From Onstottus_B arcticum (lineage in GTDB: Bacteria; Acidobacteriota; Blastocatellia; UBA7656), in NCBI GenBank assembly GCA_038040485.1, contig JBBPIE010000056.1, forward strand, positions 1 to 26,640: 26,640 bases of DNA, given 5' to 3'. Below the pieces are notes generated by a model. It saw nothing but the letters and a program-made list of their open reading frames with translations, did not search any database and had not been told where the DNA came from. The translations under genes and the position numbers were made by a program. This document shows, piece after piece, positions 19,001 through 26,640 of this stretch (position 1 is its first letter; each line of letters opens with the position of its first letter).

Positions 19001-21652
19001 CGCCGCGTTGTACCCGATGGTCGTCTCGAGACCTGCGGCATTGGCGTGTAGAGTCGGCAGGCTCGTGTTGAAGTCGTAATCAGTCGAAGTCGTCGTGTGG
19101 ACGCCATTCGGATCACCACTGGTCACTGAATCCGGTTGTGACCAATAAGTCGCGTCCGTGTTGGTCAGGTCTTTCTCCTGACAGCACGAGACTTGTGCCT
19201 TTACTACGTTGCCAAAAATATCGTACTTCGCCAGGTGTTGAATCGTTGTTCCCGCTTGCAGGTCGGTCCACTCCGTCACTCCTGTCACGTTGCCTCGATT
19301 CGCCGGGTCGGTCCAAACTGCGTAGCCAGGCGGATTGGCCGTCCCTCCATAGTCTTCCATCCCGCCCATCGCAGCATAGTTGTCATACGCGTAAGTCGTC
19401 TTCGCTATCATCACGTCGTCTGCATCGTTGGTGTTGAGCAGCGAGTCGTAAACATCTGCCTCGGTCAACAGGTTCACCCCTGCCGCGTTCACCGTGTAAG
19501 TCCAACGGCTCCGCCTTCTCACCTGCCACGCCCCGTTCACCTGATACCCGTACTCTCGCTTGTTGGTTATGTTCCCTGCGGCGTCGTAATCGAGGTCCGA
19601 CTTCACCGGTGTCCCCAGGTCGTCGTATCCAGTGATCGATTGCACCTGCGGCGAGCCTCCCGGGTCATTCACGTACGTAGTCACCGACTTGCCCAGCGAT
19701 GTTGAGCCTGTTTTCACCTCTGATTGAGTGAGCAACCCATTAGCGACCGACGCCGCGTTGGTCGAGCGCGTCAGCTCAACCGTCGTAGAATCCGGCTGCG
19801 TTATCGTGAATGTCTTGGTCTGATTGAAGCCGTCTGTGCTGGTCGAATATGTGGAGACGCTCTGCGGCGCATTCGTGGCATTCTCAGTCCGCTGGGTGAA
19901 TCCAGGAACGTCCGTCAGTTGAGGCGAGCCGCTCGTCGGATAGTTGAAGGCAACGCTCGCCGTTTCCGTGCCGTTACTGATCGTGCCGCCGAGGAAAGTC
20001 ATCGAGCGTCGCATCGACACACTGTAGATCATCCCGTAGCCGGAATAGGTGAACAGATAACCGGTGTTCGTCGCTGGAAAGTAGACGTGCCGCAACGTGC
20101 TTCCACCCCCACCGAGGTGCTCGACCGTCAGCCCGCTGAAGTTGTAACTCACCGACAGCGTTTGGTAGTCGAACTGCACGAGCGTTTGCGTGAGAGGGTT
20201 CTGCGCGGTGCCGCCGAAGCCCGGTGCCGTGATCGATGTGAGCTTGCCGCTCGCGTCGTACTCGAATTGAATCAGCCTGCCGAGCGTGTCAGTAATGTAG
20301 TCTATGGATGTGGGCGGGAACACCCCACAGTAGCCCCCGCTCTGGTCGTAGTAGCACTCTGGCTTGTAGGCGATTTGCACGATGTTGCCGTTGGTGTCGA
20401 ATATCTGCGTAGGCACCAGCCGGTTGTTTACCGCCGTTATCGACACAAACGTGCCGCTCTTGTACATCAGCGTTCCGCCATATCGAGCGTTTCCGTTATA
20501 GGTGATATGCGTACCATCCGATGTCTGAAAGATCCCACCGTCCATCCACGTACCTGTCCCGAGATACCGGCGAGTCCCGTCCGGGTCTATCAGGACATAC
20601 TTGCCGATAGGATTACCTCCACCCTGTGTCGCATAGAACACGACTCGGCCAAACCCAAGCGAAAACCCCGGACCGGGCCAACCCGATATCGCGTCGAATG
20701 CGACTGCGTTATTCCGACGGCTCCACACCCGGCTGTTGTAGAACAGCGTCAGGTTAGTACCCACGCCGCGGCCTCCGAGCCCGACGAGCGGCACAGCGAA
20801 CTCGAAGTTGCTCCCCTCCGGAAGCACCGCACCAATGCGCGTAGCTTCAACGACCCGATTGCGAGGCGAGCCCACCAGGTTTCGCGGCTCGCTCCACAGC
20901 TCGTCATACCCGAAATCATCAGGCCAGCTTGTTTGCGCCTCAGCGGTCGGAACCAGCTTATCGATCAGGCCGGCGAGCAGACCCGCAGATCCGGTTGATC
21001 CGCTCGAGCCGGTTGGCGTAGCCGTCTCGCTCAAGCTCTGCTGGTCAGCCCACCACTCCGCATCGGATTGCCGGGGACGACGGCCCGCGCGCACGAGCAC
21101 CGGAACGCTGGCTTGAGCGGTTCCCGCCCGGCATGTAATCCTTGCCATGCCAGGCTGAAGAAACGTCGCGCGTCCAACATCGTCGATCTGGACTTTATCG
21201 GGGTCTGATGACTCCCAACTGAACTTGACGCCTTGAACAGTCTGATCGCGAAGGTTGGCGGGCACAGCGCCGAACGTCTGAGACTGGCCTTGATACGCTA
21301 CGAACCTGCGAGGGGAAATGCGAATCCGAGCGACGCGAGAGACGCGATCTGTCAGAGTCTCACGCTGAGGGCGGCTATGCACTCCGAGGCCGAACAAGGA
21401 TCTGAGGATCGGTTGAAGATAGCGAATAGGCGAGGTGGTCAGATCAACGGCGGTTGACGCCAGCGCCCGCACGTCGCTGGCAGCAATCCCCGGCCCCGGT
21501 AAAATGAGAAGGCCCGATATCAGCCCGAAGCACATAAGCTTTCTGAGAACGTTCCAACGCAGGATTCGCCGGCAAAACCCGGCCTTGCATCCACTCTGAT
21601 CAAGTAACAAACGCCGTGATTTTGGGGGCCGCTTAGCGGAGATCGATGGCAT
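16055..21652 (-). CDS. Secreted RHS/YD-repeat protein with C-terminal zinc-metalloprotease-like domain
   Basis: This 1865-residue protein looks like a polymorphic toxin. A basic N-terminus and hydrophobic segment (about 38-57) suggest Sec export. A Big2-type immunoglobulin-like domain covers about 107-188. Many YD repeats (about 270-1520) would form the RHS shell. The RHS core (about 1527-1632) ends in PINMKDPLGL (1623-1632), which fits the P-x4-DPxGL motif where RHS toxins are self-cleaved. The 233-residue C-terminus holds HEAIHMQGFSD (1826-1836), an HExxHxxGxxD zinc-protease motif. GAGAGG six bases upstream supports ATG 21652. Target, export route and cleavage are inferred. Confidence 0.9.
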   Translation of the reverse strand: MPSISAKRPPKSRRLLLDQSGCKAGFCRRILRWNVLRKLMCFGLISGLLILPGPGIAASDVRALASTAVDLTTSPIRYLQPILRSLFGLGVHSRPQRETLTDRVSRVARIRISPRRFVAYQGQSQTFGAVPANLRDQTVQGVKFSWESSDPDKVQIDDVGRATFLQPGMARITCRAGTAQASVPVLVRAGRRPRQSDAEWWADQQSLSETATPTGSSGSTGSAGLLAGLIDKLVPTAEAQTSWPDDFGYDELWSEPRNLVGSPRNRVVEATRIGAVLPEGSNFEFAVPLVGLGGRGVGTNLTLFYNSRVWSRRNNAVAFDAISGWPGPGFSLGFGRVVFYATQGGGNPIGKYVLIDPDGTRRYLGTGTWMDGGIFQTSDGTHITYNGNARYGGTLMYKSGTFVSITAVNNRLVPTQIFDTNGNIVQIAYKPECYYDQSGGYCGVFPPTSIDYITDTLGRLIQFEYDASGKLTSITAPGFGGTAQNPLTQTLVQFDYQTLSVSYNFSGLTVEHLGGGGSTLRHVYFPATNTGYLFTYSGYGMIYSVSMRRSMTFLGGTISNGTETASVAFNYPTSGSPQLTDVPGFTQRTENATNAPQSVSTYSTSTDGFNQTKTFTITQPDSTTVELTRSTNAASVANGLLTQSEVKTGSTSLGKSVTTYVNDPGGSPQVQSITGYDDLGTPVKSDLDYDAAGNITNKREYGYQVNGAWQVRRRSRWTYTVNAAGVNLLTEADVYDSLLNTNDADDVMIAKTTYAYDNYAAMGGMEDYGGTANPPGYAVWTDPANRGNVTGVTEWTDLQAGTTIQHLAKYDIFGNVVKAQVSCCQEKDLTNTDATYWSQPDSVTSGDPNGVHTTTSTDYDFNTSLPTLHANAAGLETTIGYNAALQASSVTLPTGANANANFSYATLSSTSTQTYDDLGTPRTLTSTTQYDGWGRVIYTVAPTGAQVNATYDAMGRVISRTNPFQSGGSPGPATTIQYDLANRAVITTLPDGNTTRSDYNGSAVTLTDQVNRKIKRETDGLGRLVKVTEQTSAGALTQETSYSYSLLNKLTLVNQGNQARAFKHDARGRLLYEKIPEQTATINDGSGTLWTSAYAYTEYGAVKKKTDARGVESHYAYDALHNVTQIWFTGVGGDDSGSVRPALPSGVAATGDRNFGYTSWGSLSSVTLSNYTETYAFDSFFRVSSVTRWILGQTYSINKTYTTSYEYNLGGQLSKMIYPSGLQVAVNHDDRGRMQSLTYETGDTFGYLTGMSYNTAGQVSGLTLGNGVVESYAYDANRLQMTSQTATKGATSLMNLTYNYQATAGQMGAGSTAGNANQLVTISGTINSTTESAANTYDLLGRLGTSNQSSNGSSAQRLFEYDRWGNRTAVYDGLPGGKTPPSQIQSITFPTTVQQGGPAPTNRIGSVTNNGSTVNYTYDAEGNVTYDGLHTYTYDAENRVVSVDSGATAQYRYDHQNRRVTKIVGSSWTHYVWQGSQVIGEHDATTAYSTNPPYQVKSARLDYVYSGGRMIQSRQRASSTGPWTSRYFLSDRLSARETLDTSGNVVGRQAHLPFGEDFGESGTQEKHHLANYERDAENGTDYAVNRQYSQSTGRFNRTDPLASSGKKETPQSWNRYGYTDNDPINMKDPLGLVQSTYQDPCDIPGDIPIDDGWGWLPGATPEFPCHGAPLPRDPNPGSDSDADPAPDTTGWFPGFDQTSYASIQRAQQQALALLLNGTGDPAIKVNCKNKLAGKNIKGKHINVAALTTRFLLMPIKLDSENPDLPGLGVVFNGDTTKFPNVLARRGSDMAVTVGPAWIFLFGRFFTQTHGNSNIDLVRSQAIVLLHEAIHMQGFSDEDFGGSKGLDTFIIKSCINKDWSYRDMAF

Positions 21653-21784
21653 TTGAACCTCTCACGGTGATGGAATTCGCTCAGGCTTTGCGCACCGAGC
21701 TACAACCCTCAGCCGGAAAAGGGTTCATCCCCAAACCCTGCCCGCCTCGGAACCAACGAACTTGATATCACCTTGCTTGATCGT

Positions 21785-21801
21785 ACCGGCGATTTGCCGG
21801 T
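21785..21801. other. Hairpin in the RHS leader
   Basis: ACCGGC (21785-21790) pairs perfectly with GCCGGT (21796-21801) around a 5-nt loop. It lies about 25 nt downstream of the predicted RHS transcription start and about 130 nt ahead of the start codon, so it would be in the 5' leader. No function is evident. Confidence 0.4.
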
Positions 21802-21831
21802 TCCCACGAATGTGCCAATCAGGACGCGGCG

Positions 21832-21860
21832 ATGATACGACCGAGCTGTAACGATGTCAA
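21832..21860 (-). promoter_or_regulatory. Sigma-70 promoter of the RHS operon
   Basis: On the - strand TTGACA (21860-21855) and TATCAT (21837-21832) are spaced by exactly 17 nt. The -35 is a perfect match and the -10 differs at one position. It would start transcription near 21825 and give a leader of about 170 nt before the RHS start. It is the only convincing - strand promoter seen ahead of the three-gene operon. Confidence 0.72.
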
Positions 21861-21995
21861 CAACAAAATAATCAGGAGATACTCAGTCTAAGCTCTCGGA
21901 ACATTGATCCGAGCTAGTGCGGATCGTGAAGTTGGCATGCTCTCGCTTCCTGGATGGCGTGCGCTCAGGTCCAGATTCACAGACCTGCTGCGGTG

Positions 21996-22013
21996 CATGG
22001 CTCTACAGCCATG
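21996..22013. other. Perfect short palindrome downstream of the zinc-ribbon gene
   Basis: CATGGCT (21996-22002) pairs with AGCCATG (22007-22013) around a 4-nt loop, roughly 50 nt beyond the stop of the - strand zinc-ribbon gene. There is no T-run on either side, so it could be a transcript-end or REP-like element rather than a clear terminator. The rest of 21861-22066 holds nothing I recognise. Confidence 0.35.
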
Positions 22014-22066
22014 ATAGGCCACGACTGATAATGGAGAGGCAGCCGAAAGAGCGACCGGAGCCCCGC

Positions 22067-22663
22067 CTATTGCTTGAAGACGGCAGCGGCCAAATCGGTC
22101 TGTGGCGTGAACGTGCTGCCGGCCGAGTCAACCAACCACTCGGCCCGCTGCTTGGTGTTGTCTCGTTCATCGAACGAGAAGACGACTAACAACTTTGACT
22201 TATCTCCAGGCGCCTGGTGCACGGTCCAACCCTGATAGGCCACAAGATTCCCAACGCGGCGCGATTTCTCAAGCTGTTGGGCCACAGACTGTTCGACAGT
22301 GAGCCCTTCCTGGTTGGAAGGCATTTTGCGAAGTTTATCGAGGACCGACGCAGCGACCTCCGGCTCCGGGCCCTGAGACTGGAACAGCGGCCACACAAAC
22401 CAAAAAGCGCCCGCCCCCAGCAAGGTGACGATGATCGAGATGCTCAGCATTAGCGCGACTCGCTGGGCCCTGGACGGAGGTCCAGATGGGTTTCGTTTGG
22501 CAGGTGTACGCCTCCAGGCGGTGGGCTTTCCGGAACTCTTGGCAAACCACTTGGAAGGTTTTTCATCGATGTCGGCGGGCCGAGCCTTCGGCTTGCTGAG
22601 CCCGCAACTCTTGCAGCGTATCGAAGCGTCTGGCACATTGGCGCGGCACTTTGGACAGGTCAT
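22067..22663 (-). CDS. Zinc-ribbon, single-span membrane protein of unknown function
   Basis: The product has 198 residues. An N-terminal zinc ribbon has C3, C6, C17 and C20 (CPKC and CKSC). A basic, proline-rich linker (about 24-66) leads to one membrane segment (about 69-92). The outer part (about 97-198) has no family I recognise; it contains EGLTVEQSVAQQLEKSRR and a beta-rich stretch around YQGWTVHQAPGD. The topology suggests a cytoplasmic zinc ribbon and an exported sensor-like domain. GAGGAA eight bases upstream supports the ATG at 22663. It shares strand with the RHS operon but lies upstream of that operon's promoter, so it is probably a separate unit. Confidence 0.85.
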   Translation of the reverse strand: MTCPKCRANVPDASIRCKSCGLSKPKARPADIDEKPSKWFAKSSGKPTAWRRTPAKRNPSGPPSRAQRVALMLSISIIVTLLGAGAFWFVWPLFQSQGPEPEVAASVLDKLRKMPSNQEGLTVEQSVAQQLEKSRRVGNLVAYQGWTVHQAPGDKSKLLVVFSFDERDNTKQRAEWLVDSAGSTFTPQTDLAAAVFKQ

Positions 22664-22694
22664 AAGCTTATTCCTCTAACGTTATGTGAGTATC

Positions 22695-22952
22695 CTAAGC
22701 ACAATCTGGGCCACTGATCCCGCGTGGTCCGATCCGCCACAGGGGCGCGTCTATCGCAGATTCGGGCTCGAGCATGACGGAGCCAGTGAATAGAGCGTCC
22801 CGTTTTTTGTCAGCGCTCGGGAGAGATTTTGTCATTCGGAAGACGCCTTTCGCGGCCCCAAGCAAATTGGAGGACGACTGCGGTGGTAACTTCTCGGAGG
22901 GCTCTACTGCATCGAGACCTTGCAGGTTGGTTACAGTGATAGTGGCACCCAA
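22695..22952 (-). pseudogene. Possible remnant of an exported propeller-type protein
   Basis: An 85-codon - strand frame opens with TTG at 22952 and stops 31 nt ahead of the zinc-ribbon gene. Its composition looks protein-like (SEKLPPQSSSNLLGAAK, then LFTGSVMLEPESAIDAPLWRIGPRG). The ending LWRIGPRG resembles the approach to a YCF48-type Asp-box repeat, but the frame ends there, with no repeat in any frame after it. This would fit a truncated gene. A small functional gene or chance is also possible; the start has only a weak Shine-Dalgarno signal. The 22664-22971 gap holds nothing else clear. Confidence 0.25.
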
Positions 22953-22971
22953 TTGCCCTGCTCTGATCGGG

Positions 22972-23000
22972 TTGACAAAGAAATTGCCGATCAGTATAGT
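22972..23000 (+). promoter_or_regulatory. Sigma-70 promoter of the rpsL-rpsG-fusA-tuf operon
   Basis: TTGACA (22972-22977) and TATAGT (22995-23000) are separated by exactly 17 nt. The -35 is perfect and the -10 differs from TATAAT at one base. Transcription would begin near 23007, leaving a leader of about 360 nt before rpsL. Having its own strong promoter fits the terminator after rpoC and the - strand genes between the two operons. Confidence 0.8.
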
Positions 23001-23249
23001 TTGCTGTTTGCAGCGATGGCGTTTTTTGGTTCTGATGCATGCGGAGCGCTATCGCACTTGAATCCGGACGCGGAATAAACGTTATTGTGGCGTAAGGGGA
23101 CTCGGAGCTAGCCTCCCGGTTCTGAATTCAAAGCTGTTCAACCTGAGATCACGCCACAGAAAAGTTAGGCCTGGGGAGGCCGGATCCGCAGCAACTTTCA
23201 GAACATCCCCGAAACATTGGTCCATCAAGGCCCGGATTGGGTCGCCTGC

Positions 23250-23304
23250 GTTGGCAAGATTTGTTGCTGCCAACTCGGGGTTGGCCTGGCAAGAGGATAC
23301 CAGG
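23250..23304 (+). promoter_or_regulatory. Three-part alternative hairpin in the rpsL leader
   Basis: GTTGGCA (23250-23256) pairs perfectly with TGCCAAC (23268-23274). The same GCCAAC can instead pair perfectly with GTTGGC (23280-23285) around a TCGGG loop, and CCTGG (23285-23289) can pair with CCAGG (23300-23304). The first two stems exclude each other, which is the layout of a switch or attenuator. It lies 60-115 nt ahead of the rpsL start. A further small stem, GGCCT/AGGCC, lies at 23169-23182. No known ribosomal-protein leader motif was recognised. Confidence 0.45.
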
Positions 23305-23365
23305 GCGATCCTCACTTCGATTCGCGACTGGGCGTGCCCAGCGAAGGCATAAGAGGAGCGAGAGC

Positions 23366-23758
23366 GTGCCGACTTTAAGTCAATTAGTTCGCAAGGGACG
23401 ACAGGCAGTCAAGTACAAGACGTCGAGCCCGGCATTGAATTCCAGCCCGCAGAAGCGCGGCGTCTGCACTCGTGTGTACACGCAGACGCCAAAGAAGCCA
23501 AACTCGGCTCTGCGCAAAGTGGCGCGTGTCCGGTTGACCAACGGTATCGAGGTCACGACATACATCCCGGGAGTTGGGCACAATTTGCAAGAGCACTCGA
23601 TCGTCCTGATTCGCGGTGGACGAGTTAAGGATTTACCAGGCGTCAGGTATCACGTTGTTCGCGGAACACTGGACGCTGTGGGGGTTCAGGGCCGCAAGCA
23701 AAGTCGGTCGAAGTACGGAGCGAAGCGGCCCAAGGAAGCGGCTCCGGCCAAAAAATAG
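23366..23758 (+). CDS. rpsL: 30S ribosomal protein S12
   Basis: S12 (130 residues) sits at the decoding centre and controls accuracy. The start is GTG at 23366, giving PTLSQLVRKGR, with AGAGGAG (23352-23358) eight bases upstream. The same frame is open further upstream, but that sequence does not look like S12. The streptomycin-related stretches TPKKPNSALRK and GRVKDLPGVRYHVVRG have the common sensitive-type residues. The C-terminal extension is Lys/Ala-rich (KEAAPAKK). It is the first gene of the str operon, followed by rpsG after 81 nt. Confidence 0.96.
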   Translation: MPTLSQLVRKGRQAVKYKTSSPALNSSPQKRGVCTRVYTQTPKKPNSALRKVARVRLTNGIEVTTYIPGVGHNLQEHSIVLIRGGRVKDLPGVRYHVVRGTLDAVGVQGRKQSRSKYGAKRPKEAAPAKK

Positions 23759-23768
23759 AAAAGAGCGA

Positions 23769-23835
23769 TACGTGATGCGTGAAACTGGAACAAGCACCTG
23801 AATCGCGCGTCACGAATCACTGATCACGGATCACG
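23769..23835. repeat. Inverted repeat of GTGATGCGTGA / TCACGGATCACG words in the rpsL-rpsG spacer
   Basis: CGTGATGCGTGA (23771-23782) pairs with TCACGGATCACG (23824-23835) with one mismatch. The right half repeats the word (GTCACGAATCAC, GATCACGGATCACGAAT), so other registers exist. It ends four bases before the rpsG ATG, taking the place of a Shine-Dalgarno region. A sister element with the same words precedes fusA (24330-24375). Confidence 0.8.
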
Positions 23836-23839
23836 AATT

Positions 23840-24313
23840 ATGCCAAGACGAAGAGTAGCGGCGAAGCGAGAGGTTCTGCCGGACCCTGTCTACAACTCGA
23901 CGATGGTGACCCGGTTCATCAACTCGCTGATGTGGGACGGCAAGAAGTCAACGGCGGAGAGCATCTTTTACGGTGCGATGACTCAGATTCATGACAAGAC
24001 ACAGGAAGATCCGCTGAAAACCTTCAAGAAAGCCGTCGACAACACCAAGCCGAGGGTAGAAGTGAAATCGCGACGCGTCGGGGGGTCGACGTATCAGGTG
24101 CCGATCGAGGTGGATCAGAAGAGCCGCGGGAACAGCCTCGCGATTCGCTGGCTGATCTCGTACTCGCGCGGACGCGGCGAGAAGACTATGACCGACCGGC
24201 TTGCCGGAGAGATTCTGGATGCCGCCAACAATCGCGGGAATGCAGTGAAGAAGAAGGATGATACCCATCGAATGGCGGACGCCAACAAGGCATTCGCTCA
24301 CTATCGATGGTAA
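23840..24313 (+). CDS. rpsG: 30S ribosomal protein S7
   Basis: S7 (157 residues) nucleates assembly of the 30S head and touches E-site tRNA. Family features include MPRRRVAAKREVLPDPVYNS at the start, VTRFINSLMWDGKKS (about 23-37), the central VEVKSRRVGGSTYQVPIEV, and HRMADANKAFAHYRW at the end. Length is normal. The ATG at 23840 has no good Shine-Dalgarno sequence: the preceding bases are the right arm of a word hairpin, with only GGA at 23828-23830. In E. coli S7 represses the str operon mRNA between rpsL and rpsG; the hairpin here sits at the same place. Confidence 0.96.
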   Translation: MPRRRVAAKREVLPDPVYNSTMVTRFINSLMWDGKKSTAESIFYGAMTQIHDKTQEDPLKTFKKAVDNTKPRVEVKSRRVGGSTYQVPIEVDQKSRGNSLAIRWLISYSRGRGEKTMTDRLAGEILDAANNRGNAVKKKDDTHRMADANKAFAHYRW

Positions 24314-24329
24314 GCAAGTGATGCTGATT

Positions 24330-24375
24330 CGTGATGCGTGAAGAGCACATCAAGGATCACGAGTCACGCATTACG
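24330..24375. repeat. Inverted repeat of GTGATGCGTGA words in the rpsG-fusA spacer
   Basis: CGTGATGCGTGA (24330-24341) pairs with TCACGCATTACG (24364-24375) over 12 bp with one G-T pair. Additional word copies flank it (AAGTGATGCTGATTC, GGATCACGAG). It ends nine bases before the fusA ATG. The words match the rpsL-rpsG spacer element, so the two look like copies of one kind of sequence. Confidence 0.8.
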
Positions 24376-24383
24376 TGGAAGTT

Positions 24384-26483
<2,100 letters not shown>

Positions 26484-26502
26484 TCATCTTTTCCATCTCG
26501 GA

Positions 26503-26524
26503 CGAGCGCCGTGTGCGGTGCTCG
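26503..26524 (+). other. Hairpin in the fusA-tuf spacer
   Basis: CGAGCGCCG (26503-26511) pairs with CGGTGCTCG (26516-26524), nine base pairs with one G-T, around a TGTG loop. It ends six bases before the tuf Shine-Dalgarno (AAGGAG). There is no T-run, so it is more likely an mRNA stability or processing element than a terminator. Confidence 0.5.
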
Positions 26525-26546
26525 CCGAATAAGGAGCGAAACTAGA

Positions 26547-26640
26547 ATGGCGAAAGAGAAATTTGACCGGTCAAAGCCGCACGTGAACGTAGGGACGATC
26601 GGGCACATCGATCACGGAAAGACGACGTTGACGGCAGCGA
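26547..26640 (+). CDS. tuf: Elongation factor Tu, N-terminal part (partial)
   Basis: The first 31 codons are present, beginning [19 protein letters not shown] and running into the G1 GTP-binding loop [13 protein letters not shown]. This is the diagnostic EF-Tu start. The ATG at 26547 has AAGGAG (26531-26536) upstream. The gene runs off the right edge. It is the second tuf copy touched by this window and the last known gene of the str operon here. Confidence 0.97.

Noticed and set aside
19724..20998. A 424-codon + strand open frame inside the RHS gene
   Set aside because: It is very Arg-rich with no recognisable domain and lies opposite the clear YD-repeat coding frame, so it is an antisense shadow.
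22774..23061. A 95-codon + strand frame across the str promoter
   Set aside because: It spans the near-consensus promoter at 22972-23000 and has no recognisable features; most likely a shadow.
23237..23365. N-terminal extension of rpsL by 43 codons
   Set aside because: The extra residues do not resemble S12, and GTG 23366 has a good Shine-Dalgarno site and the normal S12 start.

Overview
The window looks like a chromosomal piece of an Acidobacteriota genome, probably of the Blastocatellia type. I infer this from the RpoB with a cysteine-rich double zinc-ribbon insertion, the E. coli-like inserts in both large RNA polymerase subunits, the secreted RHS, seven-bladed propeller (YCF48-like) and ankyrin proteins, and spacers filled with hairpins of short degenerate words. 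Taxonomy is inference; no rRNA gene is present.

Layout. Positions 1-13272 (+ strand) hold the end of one tuf gene, rpmG, tRNA-Trp(CCA), secE, nusG, rplK, rplA, rplJ, rplL, rpoB and rpoC, closed by a strong terminator at 13313-13362. A promoter-like sequence and a terminator-like hairpin lie between rplL and rpoB. From 23366 to the right edge (+ strand) comes the str operon: rpsL, rpsG, fusA and the start of a second tuf gene. It has its own near-consensus promoter at 22972-23000 and a leader of about 360 nt.

Between rpoC and rpsL, which are neighbours in many bacteria, lies about 9.5 kb of accessory DNA, with genes on the - strand. A near-consensus promoter (21860-21832) precedes a 1865-residue secreted RHS/YD-repeat protein. 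It ends in the RHS P-x4-DPLGL motif followed by a 233-residue variable C-terminus with an HExxHxxGxxD zinc-protease motif. The next gene, a secreted seven-Asp-box propeller, overlaps the RHS stop by 17 nt. The third is a secreted ankyrin-repeat protein. A separate - strand gene encodes a zinc-ribbon, single-span membrane protein.

How it fits together. The housekeeping part makes the ribosomal stalk and L1/L11, the Sec translocase subunit, NusG, RNA polymerase and the elongation factors. The accessory operon reads as a cell-surface polymorphic-toxin-like module: an RHS shell delivering a candidate metalloprotease, with two co-transcribed exported partners that are candidates for immunity or scaffold. 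That last step is inference. It and the unusual spacer hairpins are the most interesting parts of the window.
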